A stretch of DNA of 64,000 nucleotides from Streptantibioticus rubrisoli (GCF_024436055.1 NZ_JANFNH010000027.1:20677-84676), one strand, 5' to 3'. Counted from the stretch's first letter, positions 34,727 through 44,178 are shown. The notes: generated by a model from the sequence alone, not told the origin. Made by a program: numbers and translations.

Positions 34727-37700
34727 CTAACGCTCCTGGTGGTTGGGGCCGAGGCCCTGGCTGTCAGTTGGGGAATCAGTTCCAGCGTTGCGTCCCTGCT
34801 GGATGCCGCGGCGCAGGTTACTCAACCTGCCGCGTACGTCCTCGGGGGCGCGGGAGACCTGTGGGCCACCCTGCGGGGTCTGGTGTGCGGCGCCGGGGAC
34901 GAGGTTCGCCTTCGGCACTCGCCGTGGCAGGCCGGAGCTGGTCACTCCGCCAGCCTTGGGCACGCGGACCTGCTCGGCCCGCTGCCAGTGCTCATCGTTC
35001 GCGGAACGCCAGTCCTCGGCGTTGCCATCGCCTCCCTGCTCCCGCACGGGGCCGTCCGCGAGCGCGTTGTCCTGCCGCTGCGGTGCGGCCGGTTCAGGCT
35101 GCTGCCACTGCCGGTTGCGACGTGGCAGCCCCGCGTCGGTCAGCGAAGGCCCGCTCGTCGGCTCGGCTTCCGGTGCGTCGTAGCCTACGCGCTCCGCGGC
35201 TCCAAAGGAGGAGCGCGAATCCGAACCCGGTGCCGACCAGCCGTCCTGCTGGTACCCCGGCTGCCACTGCTCGGAGGTGGACTCAGCCTCCTGCTGGTAG
35301 CCGTGCGCGGGCTGCTGGGGGGCGTTGTACTCCCCGGTGTACTCGTGCGGCACCGGTGACACCGGCTGCTCGAAACCGGGATACGACGACTCGGGGTCGT
35401 ACGACGGCTGCTGTTGGTACGCCGTTTCGGGCTGGTACGACGACTCGGCGTCGTACGAGGGTTCCGGTCGCGGGTACGGCTGCTGCTCGGGCTGGGCGGC
35501 CGGGGCCACCTCGTCGCGGAACAGCGGCCGCGGCTCGGCCTGCTGGCGCTCGCTGGCGGCGGCCTCCAGGGCCGCCCGGCGCTCCTCGCGCCGCATCTGG
35601 CGGCTGATCGGGTCCAGCGCCCGGGCGTCGTCCGGGACTTCGTAGGCCCGGTCGTCGAAGCCGAGCTCCGCGGCGGTGAACTGACCGGAGTGGAAGTCGT
35701 CCGTCTGGTGCTCGGGGACGATCCGGGAGACGGTGAAGTCGTCGGGCGCCGGTTCCTCGCCGCCACCACCGTGGGTGATCGGCTCCGGCAGCATCACCAG
35801 CGAGGTGGTGCCCGCCTGCTCGCCCGAGGGGCGCAGCTGGACGCGGATGTTGTGCCGGTCGGCCAGGCGGCCCACCACGAACAGGCCCATCCGCTGGGAG
35901 ACCGAGGCGTCGACCGTCGGCGGGTCGGCCAGCTTGTGGTTGATGTCCGCGAAGTCCTCGGCGGTCAGGCCGATGCCCTTGTCGTGGATCTCCACCATGA
36001 CGCGGCCGTCCGGCAGCCGGGTGGCGGTGACCCGCACCTTGGTCTGCGGGGAGGAGAACGTGGTGGCGTTCTCCAGCAGCTCGGCGAGCAGGTGGACCAG
36101 GTCGGTGACGGCCGCGCCGTGGATCTCCACCTCGGGTATGGAGGTCAGCTCGATGCGCTCGTAGTCCTCCACCTCGGCGGAGGCCGCGCGCAGCACGTCC
36201 ACCAGCGGCACCGGCTGGTTCCAGCTGCGGCCGGGCTCCTCGCCCGCGAGGACCAGCAGGTTCTCACCGTTGCGGCGCATACGGGTGGCCAGGTGGTCCA
36301 ACTGGAACAGGTTCTCCAGCTGGTCCGGGTCGGCCTCGTTGTTCTCCAGCTCGGTGATCAGCGACAGCTGGCGCTGGATGAGGTCCTGGTTGCGCACCGA
36401 CAGGTTGGTGAAGATCGCGTTGACGTTGCCGCGCAGCAGTGCCTGCTCGGCGGCGAGCCGTACCGCTTCCCGGTGGACCTGGTCGAACGCCCTGGCCACC
36501 TCGCCGATCTCGTCCCTGGTGTTGATCGGGATCGGCGTCACCCGGGTGTCCACCCGGCCGGGATCGGTTCGCGAGAGCTGGTCGACCAGGGCCGGAAGGC
36601 GCTGCTCGGCCACCTCGAAGGCGGAGGTGCGCAGCTTGCGCATGCTGCGGCTCATGGAGCGGGCCATCAGCGCGGCCACCACGAAGGCCAGCAGGACACC
36701 GGCGAGCACGGCCGCGGAGTTGACGATCGCGTTGTTCTTGGCGTCGGAGGCCACCGCGGCGGCGTCGCTCTCGGCCTGGTTGGCCAGCGCCGACTCGATC
36801 GTGCGGTAGGCGTTGAAAGCCAGCGTGGAGGAGGCCCACCAGCTCTGCGGCGTGATGCCCTGGGCGCGCAGCGCGGTCAGCGACTCGCCGGAGGCGATCG
36901 CCTTGACCATGGTGACGCGGTCCGGCGGGGCGACGAACGGCAGACCCGCGGCCTGCGCCTGGGACTTGGCGTCCGCGAGCTGCTGCTTGCCCTGCTGCTG
37001 CGCCGCGTCGTTGGCGTCCTGGAGCCGCTGCATGTCCTGCGGGGTGCCGCCGCCCTCGTACTCCTGCAGCGCGATGTTCTCCAGGTACGCGTAGGAGGAC
37101 AGCGCGGTCAGCTGGAGCCTGCGCTCGGACTCGGGGACCTGGCCCTCGGACATCACGTGCATGCCGATGGAACGGGTCAGCGACTCGGCGGCCTTGGCGA
37201 GCGAGATGGCGTACAGGGTACGGCCGTAGCTCGTCATGTTGTTGGTGCCGAAGCCCAGGTCGTTGGCGAACTCCATCAGCGGGTGCTGGACCTGGACGTA
37301 GCCCTCCTCGGTCTGCACGGCCGGCAGCTTGCTGGTGTACGCGGCCTGGCGCAGCGCGGTGAGCTTGGGCTCGACCTGGCGGAAGGAGGCCAACCGGCGC
37401 TTCAGGTCCGGCGCATCGGGCATCTGCGCGACGGCGGCGTTGAACGCGTTGGCGGCGGCGTCGGTGGTGGCCCGGGCGGCGACCACGTCGGAATTCTTTG
37501 TGTCACCTTTGAGGAGTGGAACCGCCGAGCGGTCCCGCTCGTCAATCAATGCGTGGCTATAGGCAGACGCGGCGACGACCAGCTTCGCGGTGCGTTCCGC
37601 GTCGTCGGCCTGCTGGTAGCGGTCCACCGAGTCCTTGACGTTGAAACCGCCGACCACCAGGGCGACCAGCACGGGGATCAGCAGGATCGCGTTCAGCCGG

Positions 37701-37855
37701 GTCCGCACTCGCCAGTTGCTTGGCGAGAAGCGGCTGCCTGTGGGTTCGGGCGGGACGGCTTCGTCGACCGACAACCCGCCACCGCGGCCCGGCGGCGTGA
37801 AATTGCCTCGGGCCGGTTGCACGGTGTCAGGCCGTGTCCGCGTCGTATTCCTCAC
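34727..37855 (-). CDS. cvnA: Conservon sensor histidine-kinase-like protein CvnA, first cluster
   Basis: About 1042 residues. A Pro/Gly-rich start is followed by TM1 (RLNAILLIPVLVALVVGGF), a large extracytoplasmic nitrate/nitrite-sensor-like helical region, TM2 (AAVLAGVLLAFVVAALMA), HAMP, a helical region, and an HATPase domain (LAELLENATTFSSPQTKV, DKGIGLTAEDF). The long C-terminus (about 300 residues) is disordered, rich in Q, P, Y and E, with YxxE/YxPE repeats. No phosphoacceptor His box is evident. GTG 37855 is chosen over the open frame to 38173. Confidence 0.9.
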   Translation of the reverse strand: MRNTTRTRPDTVQPARGNFTPPGRGGGLSVDEAVPPEPTGSRFSPSNWRVRTRLNAILLIPVLVALVVGGFNVKDSVDRYQQADDAERTAKLVVAASAYSHALIDERDRSAVPLLKGDTKNSDVVAARATTDAAANAFNAAVAQMPDAPDLKRRLASFRQVEPKLTALRQAAYTSKLPAVQTEEGYVQVQHPLMEFANDLGFGTNNMTSYGRTLYAISLAKAAESLTRSIGMHVMSEGQVPESERRLQLTALSSYAYLENIALQEYEGGGTPQDMQRLQDANDAAQQQGKQQLADAKSQAQAAGLPFVAPPDRVTMVKAIASGESLTALRAQGITPQSWWASSTLAFNAYRTIESALANQAESDAAAVASDAKNNAIVNSAAVLAGVLLAFVVAALMARSMSRSMRKLRTSAFEVAEQRLPALVDQLSRTDPGRVDTRVTPIPINTRDEIGEVARAFDQVHREAVRLAAEQALLRGNVNAIFTNLSVRNQDLIQRQLSLITELENNEADPDQLENLFQLDHLATRMRRNGENLLVLAGEEPGRSWNQPVPLVDVLRAASAEVEDYERIELTSIPEVEIHGAAVTDLVHLLAELLENATTFSSPQTKVRVTATRLPDGRVMVEIHDKGIGLTAEDFADINHKLADPPTVDASVSQRMGLFVVGRLADRHNIRVQLRPSGEQAGTTSLVMLPEPITHGGGGEEPAPDDFTVSRIVPEHQTDDFHSGQFTAAELGFDDRAYEVPDDARALDPISRQMRREERRAALEAAASERQQAEPRPLFRDEVAPAAQPEQQPYPRPEPSYDAESSYQPETAYQQQPSYDPESSYPGFEQPVSPVPHEYTGEYNAPQQPAHGYQQEAESTSEQWQPGYQQDGWSAPGSDSRSSFGAAERVGYDAPEAEPTSGPSLTDAGLPRRNRQWQQPEPAAPQRQDNALADGPVREQGGDGNAEDWRSANDEHWQRAEQVRVPKAGGVTSSGLPRRVPKANLVPGAAHQTPQGGPQVSRAPEDVRGRLSNLRRGIQQGRNAGTDSPTDSQGLGPNHQER

Positions 37856-38104
37856 TCGACCAACAACCTCTCGGCGCCGACACACCGACGTGCCGTGTCT
37901 ACTCGCTGGTTCAACGAATTCCAGCACGTCACGGCGGTCCTTTCCAAACGTCTGGACAGAGTTCGCCAACCGCCAAGACAGGACTGCTAAAACGGGCATA
38001 AGCGCTATTCGGCGGCAAATGACGGGCGCTAAGTGAGCGCTGTGGAACGGATCGTATGCGGGGGGTGTCCGCCCGCCGGCGATTCTCTGTCGAAACGTTA
38101 TGAA
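37856..38104 (-). promoter_or_regulatory. cvnA (first cluster) upstream region
   Basis: No gene was seen. GTGCTGGAATTC (37927-37916, minus strand) also occurs upstream of the second cvnA at 43611-43600, so it is a candidate shared regulatory site. The remainder up to the cvnD hairpin has no clear promoter. Confidence 0.4.
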
Positions 38105-38146
38105 GGAGCGGGTCGGCCGTGTCATAAGACACAGCCGACCCGCTCC
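38105..38146 (-). terminator. Terminator after second cvnD
   Basis: GGAGCGGGTCGGC pairs with GCCGACCCGCTCC, with an inner TGTC/GACA stem. It lies 31 nt after the cvnD stop on the minus strand. Confidence 0.85.
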
Positions 38147-38176
38147 GAGGCGATCACAACTGGCAAGATCCAACGG

Positions 38177-38824
38177 CTACTTGAGTCTGGCCAGCAGCGC
38201 GTGCTCCACCAACGTGATCAACGTGCCCTTGGCGTCCGCCCGCTGGCGGGCGTCGGTGGTCACGATCGGCGCGTCGGAACCGATCTGCAGCGCCTCGCGG
38301 ACCTCGTCCGGCGTGTACGGCTGCTTGCCCTCGAAGCCGTTGAGCGCGATGACGAACGGCAGACCCGAGTTCTCGAAGTAGTCCACCGCGGGGAAGCAGT
38401 CGGCCAGCCGACGGGTATCGACCAGGACAACCGCACCGATCGCGCCGCGCACCAGGTCATCCCACATAAACCAGAAACGGTCTTGTCCTGGGGTGCCGAA
38501 CAGGTAGAGGATCAGGTCGTCATCGAGGGTGATGCGGCCGAAGTCCATCGCCACGGTGGTGGTCGTCTTGTCGCTGACCTGGCTAAGATCATCGATCCCG
38601 GCCGAGGCCGCGGTCATCACCGCCTCGGTGCGCAGCGGATTGATCTCCGACACGGAACCGACGAATGTGGTCTTGCCGACGCCGAAGCCACCCGCCACCA
38701 CGATCTTGGCGGAGGTGGTGGAACGCGCCGTCTGCTGCCCGTAGGCCGCGCCGTGCTGGGGCAGCCCGCCCGCACCCGGTGCGTACGGGTCGGTGCCCTG
38801 CGGCCTAGAGCTTGCGAAGTCCAC
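38177..38824 (-). CDS. cvnD: Conservon GTPase CvnD, second cluster
   Basis: 215 residues, highly similar to the first-cluster CvnD but with a longer Gly/Pro-rich N-terminus before TTSAKIVVAGGFGVGKTT. The same GTPase motifs (P-loop, FGTPGQDRFWFMW, IALNGFEG) are present. The GTG start overlaps cvnC by 20 nt. The last gene of the second A-B-C-D operon. Confidence 0.93.
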   Translation of the reverse strand: MDFASSRPQGTDPYAPGAGGLPQHGAAYGQQTARSTTSAKIVVAGGFGVGKTTFVGSVSEINPLRTEAVMTAASAGIDDLSQVSDKTTTTVAMDFGRITLDDDLILYLFGTPGQDRFWFMWDDLVRGAIGAVVLVDTRRLADCFPAVDYFENSGLPFVIALNGFEGKQPYTPDEVREALQIGSDAPIVTTDARQRADAKGTLITLVEHALLARLK

Positions 38825-39215
38825 TGAGCACCCTCTCCAGCAGCGTCACATCGGGCTGTCCACCGGCCTCGCCGCTGCCCGGCTGGTGGATCGCCACCAT
38901 CCCGGCCTCAGCGAGGTCCGCCACCAGGATCCGCGCCACACCGAGCGGGATCGCCAGCAGCGCGGAGATCTCCGCGACCGACTTGATCTCCATGCACAGG
39001 TTGCAGATGCGCTGGTGCTCAGGGAGCAGACCCGCGTACAGCGACGGGTCCGCGCAGGTACTCACCAGCGCCTCGATGGCCAACTGGTATCTGGGTCTGG
39101 TGCGACCACCGGTCATGGCATAGGGCCGCACCAGCGGTTGTTCGCCCTCGTCGGCCTCGTACGGCAGGTGGTGGGAAGCACCGTACGGGTCGGATGGGGC
39201 GGGTGGCGGGGTCAT
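38805..39215 (-). CDS. cvnC: Conservon DUF742 protein CvnC, second cluster
   Basis: 136 residues with a short N-terminus and the DUF742 domain (LVRPYAMTGGRTRPRYQLAIEALV, HQRICNLCMEIKSVAEISALL). It lacks the 50-residue Pro-rich extension of its paralogue. ATG 39215 is preceded by GGACGAC, and it overlaps cvnD by 20 nt. Confidence 0.93.
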   Translation of the reverse strand: MTPPPAPSDPYGASHHLPYEADEGEQPLVRPYAMTGGRTRPRYQLAIEALVSTCADPSLYAGLLPEHQRICNLCMEIKSVAEISALLAIPLGVARILVADLAEAGMVAIHQPGSGEAGGQPDVTLLERVLSGLRKL

Positions 39216-39296
39216 GTACGTCGTCCTCCGAGCGAAGCAGAAGCAGAAGCAAGCTGGTCCGGGTCATTGCGGGGGGAGTACTGCAAAGAGCGAGGA

Positions 39297-39710
39297 TCAG
39301 CCGAGCAGGGTGCCTTGCAGCTCGGCGCGCAGGTCGGGGGTGAGCACGGTTCCCGCCCGGTCCACGAGCAGGGCCATCTCGTAGCCCACCAGGCCGATGT
39401 CACACTCCGGGTGCGCCAGTACGGCGAGGGAGGAACCGTCGGAGATGGACATGATGAACATGAAGCCGCGCTCCATCTCCACCACGGTCTGGTTGACGCT
39501 GCCGCCCTCGAAGATACGCGAGGCGCCCGCGGTCAGCGAGGTCAACCCGGAGGCGACGGCGGCGAGTTGGTCGGCCCGGTCGCGCGGGAAGCCCTCGGAC
39601 ATCGCCAGCAACAACCCATCGGCGGAGACCACCACCGTATGGGACACCCCGGGCGTGCTGTCCACGAAGTTGGTGATCAACCAGTTCAGATTCTGTGCCG
39701 CCTGGCTCAT
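39297..39710 (-). CDS. cvnB: Conservon roadblock/LC7 protein CvnB, second cluster
   Basis: 137 residues, differing from the first-cluster CvnB at only a handful of positions (for example VDSTPG for VENTPG, TVLTPDL for NVLTPDL, GTLLG for GSLLG). The roadblock/LC7 fold is a predicted GTPase partner. ATG 39710 is preferred; TTG at 39719 is in frame. It begins 9 nt after cvnA. Confidence 0.94.
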   Translation of the reverse strand: MSQAAQNLNWLITNFVDSTPGVSHTVVVSADGLLLAMSEGFPRDRADQLAAVASGLTSLTAGASRIFEGGSVNQTVVEMERGFMFIMSISDGSSLAVLAHPECDIGLVGYEMALLVDRAGTVLTPDLRAELQGTLLG

Positions 39711-39719
39711 CGGACTCAA

Positions 39720-42700
39720 CTAACGCTCCTGCTGGTGAGAAGTGCCGGTACCGAAGCCGCGCCCGTCCGTCCGGCCGGAGCCGGCGCTGCGGCCCTGCTG
39801 GATTCCGCGGCGAAGGTTGGTGAGTCGCCCGCGCACGTCGTCGGGCGCCCGCGAGACCTGCGGACCGGCGTGCTGGGTCTGCTCCGCGGTGCCCGGGACG
39901 AGGTTCGCCCGCGGCACCCGGCGCGGCAGGCCGGAGGAAGTTACCCCGCCGGAGGCGGGCTCGCGTACCTGCTCGGCGCGGCGCCACCGCTCGTCGTTGG
40001 GCGACGGCTGCCACTCCGGGGTCGTCTCGGCGGACGGCGCGGGCTGCGTGGGCTGCGCCGGGGACCGCCGCGGGCCGCCGGTCAACGGCGGCTGCTGCCG
40101 CTGCTGTTGCGGTGCGGCCGGGAGGTCGCGCTCGTCCTGCTGGCGGAACCAGTCGGACTCCAGCGACTCGAAGATCGGCGAGCGGCCGTCGCCGGGGGAG
40201 TCGGCGGGCGGCAGCGCCATCGGCTCGACGGCGGGCGGGAGTTGGGGCTCCGCGCGCCGCTGCCGCTGCGCCCGCGGCGCGTCGTTCACCGCCGGGAACT
40301 CGGCGGTCGCCTCGTACCCGGCGGGCTCGGCGGCCGGACGCTGCTGCCGCGGCGGCGGCACCTGACGGCCGCGCGGGCCGAAGACGTCGGAGCCGGAACC
40401 GGCGGGCTGACCGCCGAAGAAGTCGGTGGCAGGCGCCTGTTGGGGCTGCCGGTACTCGCCGGTGCTGGCGTTGTCGTAGCCGGGCTGCCGGTACTCGCCG
40501 GTGCCGGAGCCGTCGTAGCCGGGCTGCCGGTACTCGCCGGTGCCGGAGCCGTCGTAGCCGGGCTGCCGGTACTCGCCGGTGCCGGAGCCGTCGTAGCCCG
40601 GCTGCCGGAACTCGCCGGTCGTGGCGTTGTCGGCGTACCCGGGCTGCTGCGCCATCGGGAACTCGCCGGTGCCCTGGTCGCGGTAACCCGGTCGCTGGGC
40701 GCCGGAGTTGGCCGCCGACCGGGTGTCCGGGAACGCCGGGCGCTCGAACTGGGCCGTGGACTCCACGTCGTCGTGTCCGCGCGGGGTGTCCGCGCCCTGC
40801 TGGGCGGCCCAACTCGGCGCAGGCCGCTCACCCGACGCCGCCGGGGTGGGCGCCGCGGGCCGCTGCTGCTGCGGGTTGGCGGGGGCGCCCGGGTTGGCCG
40901 TGCCAGCCCGGGTCGGCAGGCCCGAGGGGGTGCGCTGCTGAGGGCGGTCCTGCCCGGAATCCTGGTTGCCGGTGAGCGCGGGGCGCGGGCCGACCGGGGG
41001 CACCTGGCCCTTGGGCTGCGGCCCCGGCTGGGCACCGCGGCCGACCTGGCCCGCCCGGCGCACCCCGCCCTCGGGGGAGGCGCCGCGGGCCGCCGCGATG
41101 TCCCCGGCGGTGGTCCTGCCGCCCGGAACCGGGGGTATGACGCCGCCGCGCTTGCCCTGGCCCTGGCCCTGGCCAGCGGCGGGCTTGGCGCCGCCCTGCG
41201 TGAGGTCCACCGGCAGCATGACCAGCGCGGTCGTACCGCCGGAGTCCGACGGGCGCAGCTGGATCCGGATGCCGTGCCGCAGCGACAGGCGGCCGACCAC
41301 GAACAGGCCCATGCGGCGGGAGACGGACACGTCCACCGTCGGCGGGTTGGCCAGCCGCTCGTTGATGTCCGACAGGTCCTCGGGGGACAGACCGATACCG
41401 GTGTCGTGGATCTCCACCAGCACCCGGCCGTCCGGCAGCGCGTGACCGGTGACCCGCACCTTGGTCTGCGGGGAGGAGAACGAGGTGGCGTTCTCCAGCA
41501 GCTCGGCGAGCAGGTGGACGAGGTCGTTGACGACCCGGCCGGCGACCTCGGTCGGCGGGACCGCGGTCAGCTCGATGCGCTCGTACTGCTCCACCTCGGA
41601 CGCGGCGGCACGCAGCACGTCCACCAGCGGCACCGGGCGGGTCCACCGGCGTCCCGGTTCCTCACCCGCGAGAACCAGCAGGTTCTCACCGTTGCGGCGC
41701 ATACGGGTCGCCAGGTGGTCCAGCTTGAACAGGTTGGACAGCTGGTCCGGGTCGGCCTCGCGGCTCTCCAGCTCGGAGATGAGCGACAGCTGGCGCTGGA
41801 TCAGCCCCTGGCTGCGCCGCGAGAGGTTGGTGAACATCGCGTTGACGTTGCCCCGCAGCAGCGCCTGCTCGGCGGCGAGGCGGACCGCCTCGCGGTGGAC
41901 GTCGTCGAACGCGCGGGCCACCCGGCCGATCTCGTCGCGGGTGTTGATGCCGATCTCTTCGACGGAGGTGTCCACGTCCTGCGGGTCGGACTCGGACAGC
42001 TGCTTGACCAGCTCGGGCAGGCGCCGCTGGGCTGCGTCGGTCGCCGCGTCCTGCAGCCGCCGCAGCGAGCGGATCATGGAGCGGGCCACCACGAACGCGC
42101 CGACCAGCGAGACACCGAGGACCAGCAGGATCAGCGCACCGTTGATCAACGCGTCCTGCTGTGCGGCGGAGCGCAGCTTGAGGGCCTGCTGCTGCATCTG
42201 GTCCAGGAGCTCGGTCTCGATGCGGGACATCTCCTGCATCTTGGTGTCGGCCTGGTCGTACCAGTCCAGGTACGACTTGGGCTCCTGGGCGATGCCGTTC
42301 TGGGTCTGCAGCACCCGGTCGCGGTACTGGTCGGCCTGGGTGATCACCACGTTGCCGCCGTCCAGCGCCTTCATCAGCTCGGCGGAGCCGGGGCCGTAGA
42401 TCTCGGAGAACCGTTTGATCTCCGAGTTCTCGCTGTCCGACGCGGTCTGCGCGTACAGCCGGTCACTGTTGGACAGCTGCGGGCCGGAGGGGTTGGCGAG
42501 CGCGGCACTGATGACCGCGCGCTGGATCGACTCGTACTCCTTGGCAGCCGTGAACGCGGCGAGCGCCCGGGTGCTCTTGATCATGTCGGAGTTGCTGGTC
42601 GCCTGCGCCATGTCCTGGGAGAGCGAGAGCAGCGAGTTGATCAACTGGTCGTAGCCGCTGACCGTCTGCGAGATGTACTGCGGCTGGTTGTAGGCGTCAC

Positions 42701-43427
42701 CGCGGATCTGCTTGAGGCTCTGCAACTGCCGGGTGATGTCGATGATGGTGCTGCGGACGCCGACCAGCGAGCTGTCGTTGGTGTTGATCCCGGCGGTGGC
42801 GTCCTGGAAGCCCTGGATCTGCTGGTCGGTGGCCTGCCGGGCGGCGACGACGGCGTCGTCGTTGGAGTGGTGGCTGGTGATCGGACCGGCCGAGGAGTCA
42901 CGCTCGTTCTGCAGGGCGTCGGCCAGCTTGGTGGCGTGACCGGTCATCTCGGTCAGCAGCTTCATGTGGTCCAGCTGGTCGACGTTCTTCAGCTGGTCCT
43001 GGATGCGCAGCACACCCAGTGTGGTCGCGGCGACCACGGGGAGGGCGAGCAGGGAGACCAGACGGGTCCGGATGCTCCAGTTGCGCATGGACATCCGGGA
43101 GGCGTGCTTGCCCTGGCTGCCCGAGGGGGCCGGGGGCTGCACGTCGCCGCCCGATGCGGGCAGGGCGCTGGTGGCTGTGTCCTTGGCGGACTTGCCGTCC
43201 TTGGCGTCCCTGGCGGGAGCGCCCGGCAGGGCTGGGCCCTTCGGGGACGCGCCCTTCACGGAGGCGCCGCCCTTGGGGCCGGGCTGGCCGGTGGCCGGAG
43301 TGCCCGGGCTGCCCGGGTCGGTTGACGGTGCGGAAGGAGCCATCCGCGGCTCCGGGCCGCGACCGGCTCCGTCGCGCGCCTCCGGGTCTCCCGCGGCGCC
43401 GCCATCCCTCTTGAAACGTCCCTGCAC
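39720..43427 (-). CDS. cvnA: Conservon sensor histidine-kinase-like protein CvnA, second cluster
   Basis: About 1235 residues with the same plan as the first CvnA. TM1 lies in TRLVSLLALPVVAATTLGVL, a helical extracytoplasmic domain follows, then TM2 (INGALILLVLGVSLVGAFVVA), HAMP and HATPase (LAELLENATSFSSPQTKV, DTGIGLSPEDL). A Pro/Ala/Lys-rich region precedes TM1. The disordered C-terminus contains several copies of a 13-residue repeat (QPGYDGSGTGEYR) encoded by a 39-bp tandem repeat. GTG 43427 is chosen as start because it gives VQGRFKRDGG, a start I remember from homologues. Confidence 0.9.
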   Translation of the reverse strand: MQGRFKRDGGAAGDPEARDGAGRGPEPRMAPSAPSTDPGSPGTPATGQPGPKGGASVKGASPKGPALPGAPARDAKDGKSAKDTATSALPASGGDVQPPAPSGSQGKHASRMSMRNWSIRTRLVSLLALPVVAATTLGVLRIQDQLKNVDQLDHMKLLTEMTGHATKLADALQNERDSSAGPITSHHSNDDAVVAARQATDQQIQGFQDATAGINTNDSSLVGVRSTIIDITRQLQSLKQIRGDAYNQPQYISQTVSGYDQLINSLLSLSQDMAQATSNSDMIKSTRALAAFTAAKEYESIQRAVISAALANPSGPQLSNSDRLYAQTASDSENSEIKRFSEIYGPGSAELMKALDGGNVVITQADQYRDRVLQTQNGIAQEPKSYLDWYDQADTKMQEMSRIETELLDQMQQQALKLRSAAQQDALINGALILLVLGVSLVGAFVVARSMIRSLRRLQDAATDAAQRRLPELVKQLSESDPQDVDTSVEEIGINTRDEIGRVARAFDDVHREAVRLAAEQALLRGNVNAMFTNLSRRSQGLIQRQLSLISELESREADPDQLSNLFKLDHLATRMRRNGENLLVLAGEEPGRRWTRPVPLVDVLRAAASEVEQYERIELTAVPPTEVAGRVVNDLVHLLAELLENATSFSSPQTKVRVTGHALPDGRVLVEIHDTGIGLSPEDLSDINERLANPPTVDVSVSRRMGLFVVGRLSLRHGIRIQLRPSDSGGTTALVMLPVDLTQGGAKPAAGQGQGQGKRGGVIPPVPGGRTTAGDIAAARGASPEGGVRRAGQVGRGAQPGPQPKGQVPPVGPRPALTGNQDSGQDRPQQRTPSGLPTRAGTANPGAPANPQQQRPAAPTPAASGERPAPSWAAQQGADTPRGHDDVESTAQFERPAFPDTRSAANSGAQRPGYRDQGTGEFPMAQQPGYADNATTGEFRQPGYDGSGTGEYRQPGYDGSGTGEYRQPGYDGSGTGEYRQPGYDNASTGEYRQPQQAPATDFFGGQPAGSGSDVFGPRGRQVPPPRQQRPAAEPAGYEATAEFPAVNDAPRAQRQRRAEPQLPPAVEPMALPPADSPGDGRSPIFESLESDWFRQQDERDLPAAPQQQRQQPPLTGGPRRSPAQPTQPAPSAETTPEWQPSPNDERWRRAEQVREPASGGVTSSGLPRRVPRANLVPGTAEQTQHAGPQVSRAPDDVRGRLTNLRRGIQQGRSAGSGRTDGRGFGTGTSHQQER
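40444..40640 (-). repeat. 39-bp in-frame tandem repeat in cvnA
   Basis: About five copies of a 39-bp unit begin near 40444, 40482, 40521, 40560 and 40599. The three central units are almost identical in DNA. Each encodes QPGYDxxxTGEYR/F. Confidence 0.9.
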
Positions 43428-43992
43428 TAGCGTCGCAACCTCTGGACCAGGCGTCCCCCGCGCGCGCGGCGGGACGGTGTCGGTTCTTGGGGCCCGCGGC
43501 CTCCTGGGGGACGGTTGACCGGCGAGTGCCCGTTGCACCGCCGCTCGACGCTGCTGCGCGCCCCCTGCGTGCTGGTCGACTTGGTCGCGGCGGTCCGTGG
43601 AATTCCAGCACAGGCGCGGAAGTCCAACAAGGTGCGTGCCCGAGCTGTGATTATGGTTACCCACCGCAGGCGGTGGATCACCGTGGGTCGAGGACCATGT
43701 CGGCGATAACGGACTTTTACCCGCGAGCCCGGTACGTGGCCGTGCTGACCCGGTAACGCCCATCGGCGGAGATAAGAGGTGATGAGTCCTCAATGCCGGT
43801 TTCCCCGTTCGGAATTGGGAAGGCGATTTGCGGCGAATTGCCCTGGTGTTCGTGAGCAAAATCACACGATGATCGTTGCCTTGGTCACGGAGCCCCCGGA
43901 ATAGGCGGACATAGCCTGGGCCTTTACACAAGGTGTTACTTCGCCAAACGGCGCCCGCGGCGCCGCAACTTCAAAAGGTCTGGACCCAAAAC
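43428..43992. promoter_or_regulatory. Divergent region between cvnA and the small repeat protein
   Basis: This 565-nt region appears gene-free. It holds GTGCTGGAATTC (43611-43600, minus strand), shared with the other cvnA upstream region, and a 16-bp hairpin (CCACCGC 43661-43667, GCGGTGG 43670-43676). Its lower GC content (from about 43690 to 43990) suggests promoters. No promoter was confidently assigned. Confidence 0.4.
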
Positions 43993-44178
43993 GTGAAGAC
44001 GACGATGCTGATGCGTCCGATAGCCAACCCGCGTCGCACCACGCTCGCCCACCTGAAGGACGCCGACGAGCTCATCCCGGCCCCGGCCGCCGAGGAGTCG
44101 GCCGCCGAGGTCCGCGCCCTTCCGCAGCAGACCGCCAACCCGCGCCGCACCACCTTGGACACCCTGCCCAGCGCCTGA
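43993..44178 (+). CDS. Small protein with repeated ANPRRTTL motif
   Basis: 61 residues from GTG 43993 (ATG 44005 and 44011 are also possible). ANPRRTTL occurs twice: near residue 9 and again near the C-terminus, followed by DTLPSA. The middle is acidic/Ala-rich (KDADELIPAPAAEESAAEV). AAAAGG lies 15-20 nt upstream. No family was recognised. The repeated basic motif may be a short peptide for protein binding or processing. Confidence 0.6.
   Translation: MKTTMLMRPIANPRRTTLAHLKDADELIPAPAAEESAAEVRALPQQTANPRRTTLDTLPSA

Noticed and set aside
40444..40640. CRISPR-like array
   Set aside because: The repeats are adjacent with no spacers, in frame and inside a coding tail.
38793..43325. A 1510-codon open frame on the plus strand opposite the cvn operon
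   Set aside because: It runs antisense to clearly recognisable cvn genes, and its low-complexity Gly/Arg/Leu/Val composition is typical of mirror frames in high-GC DNA.
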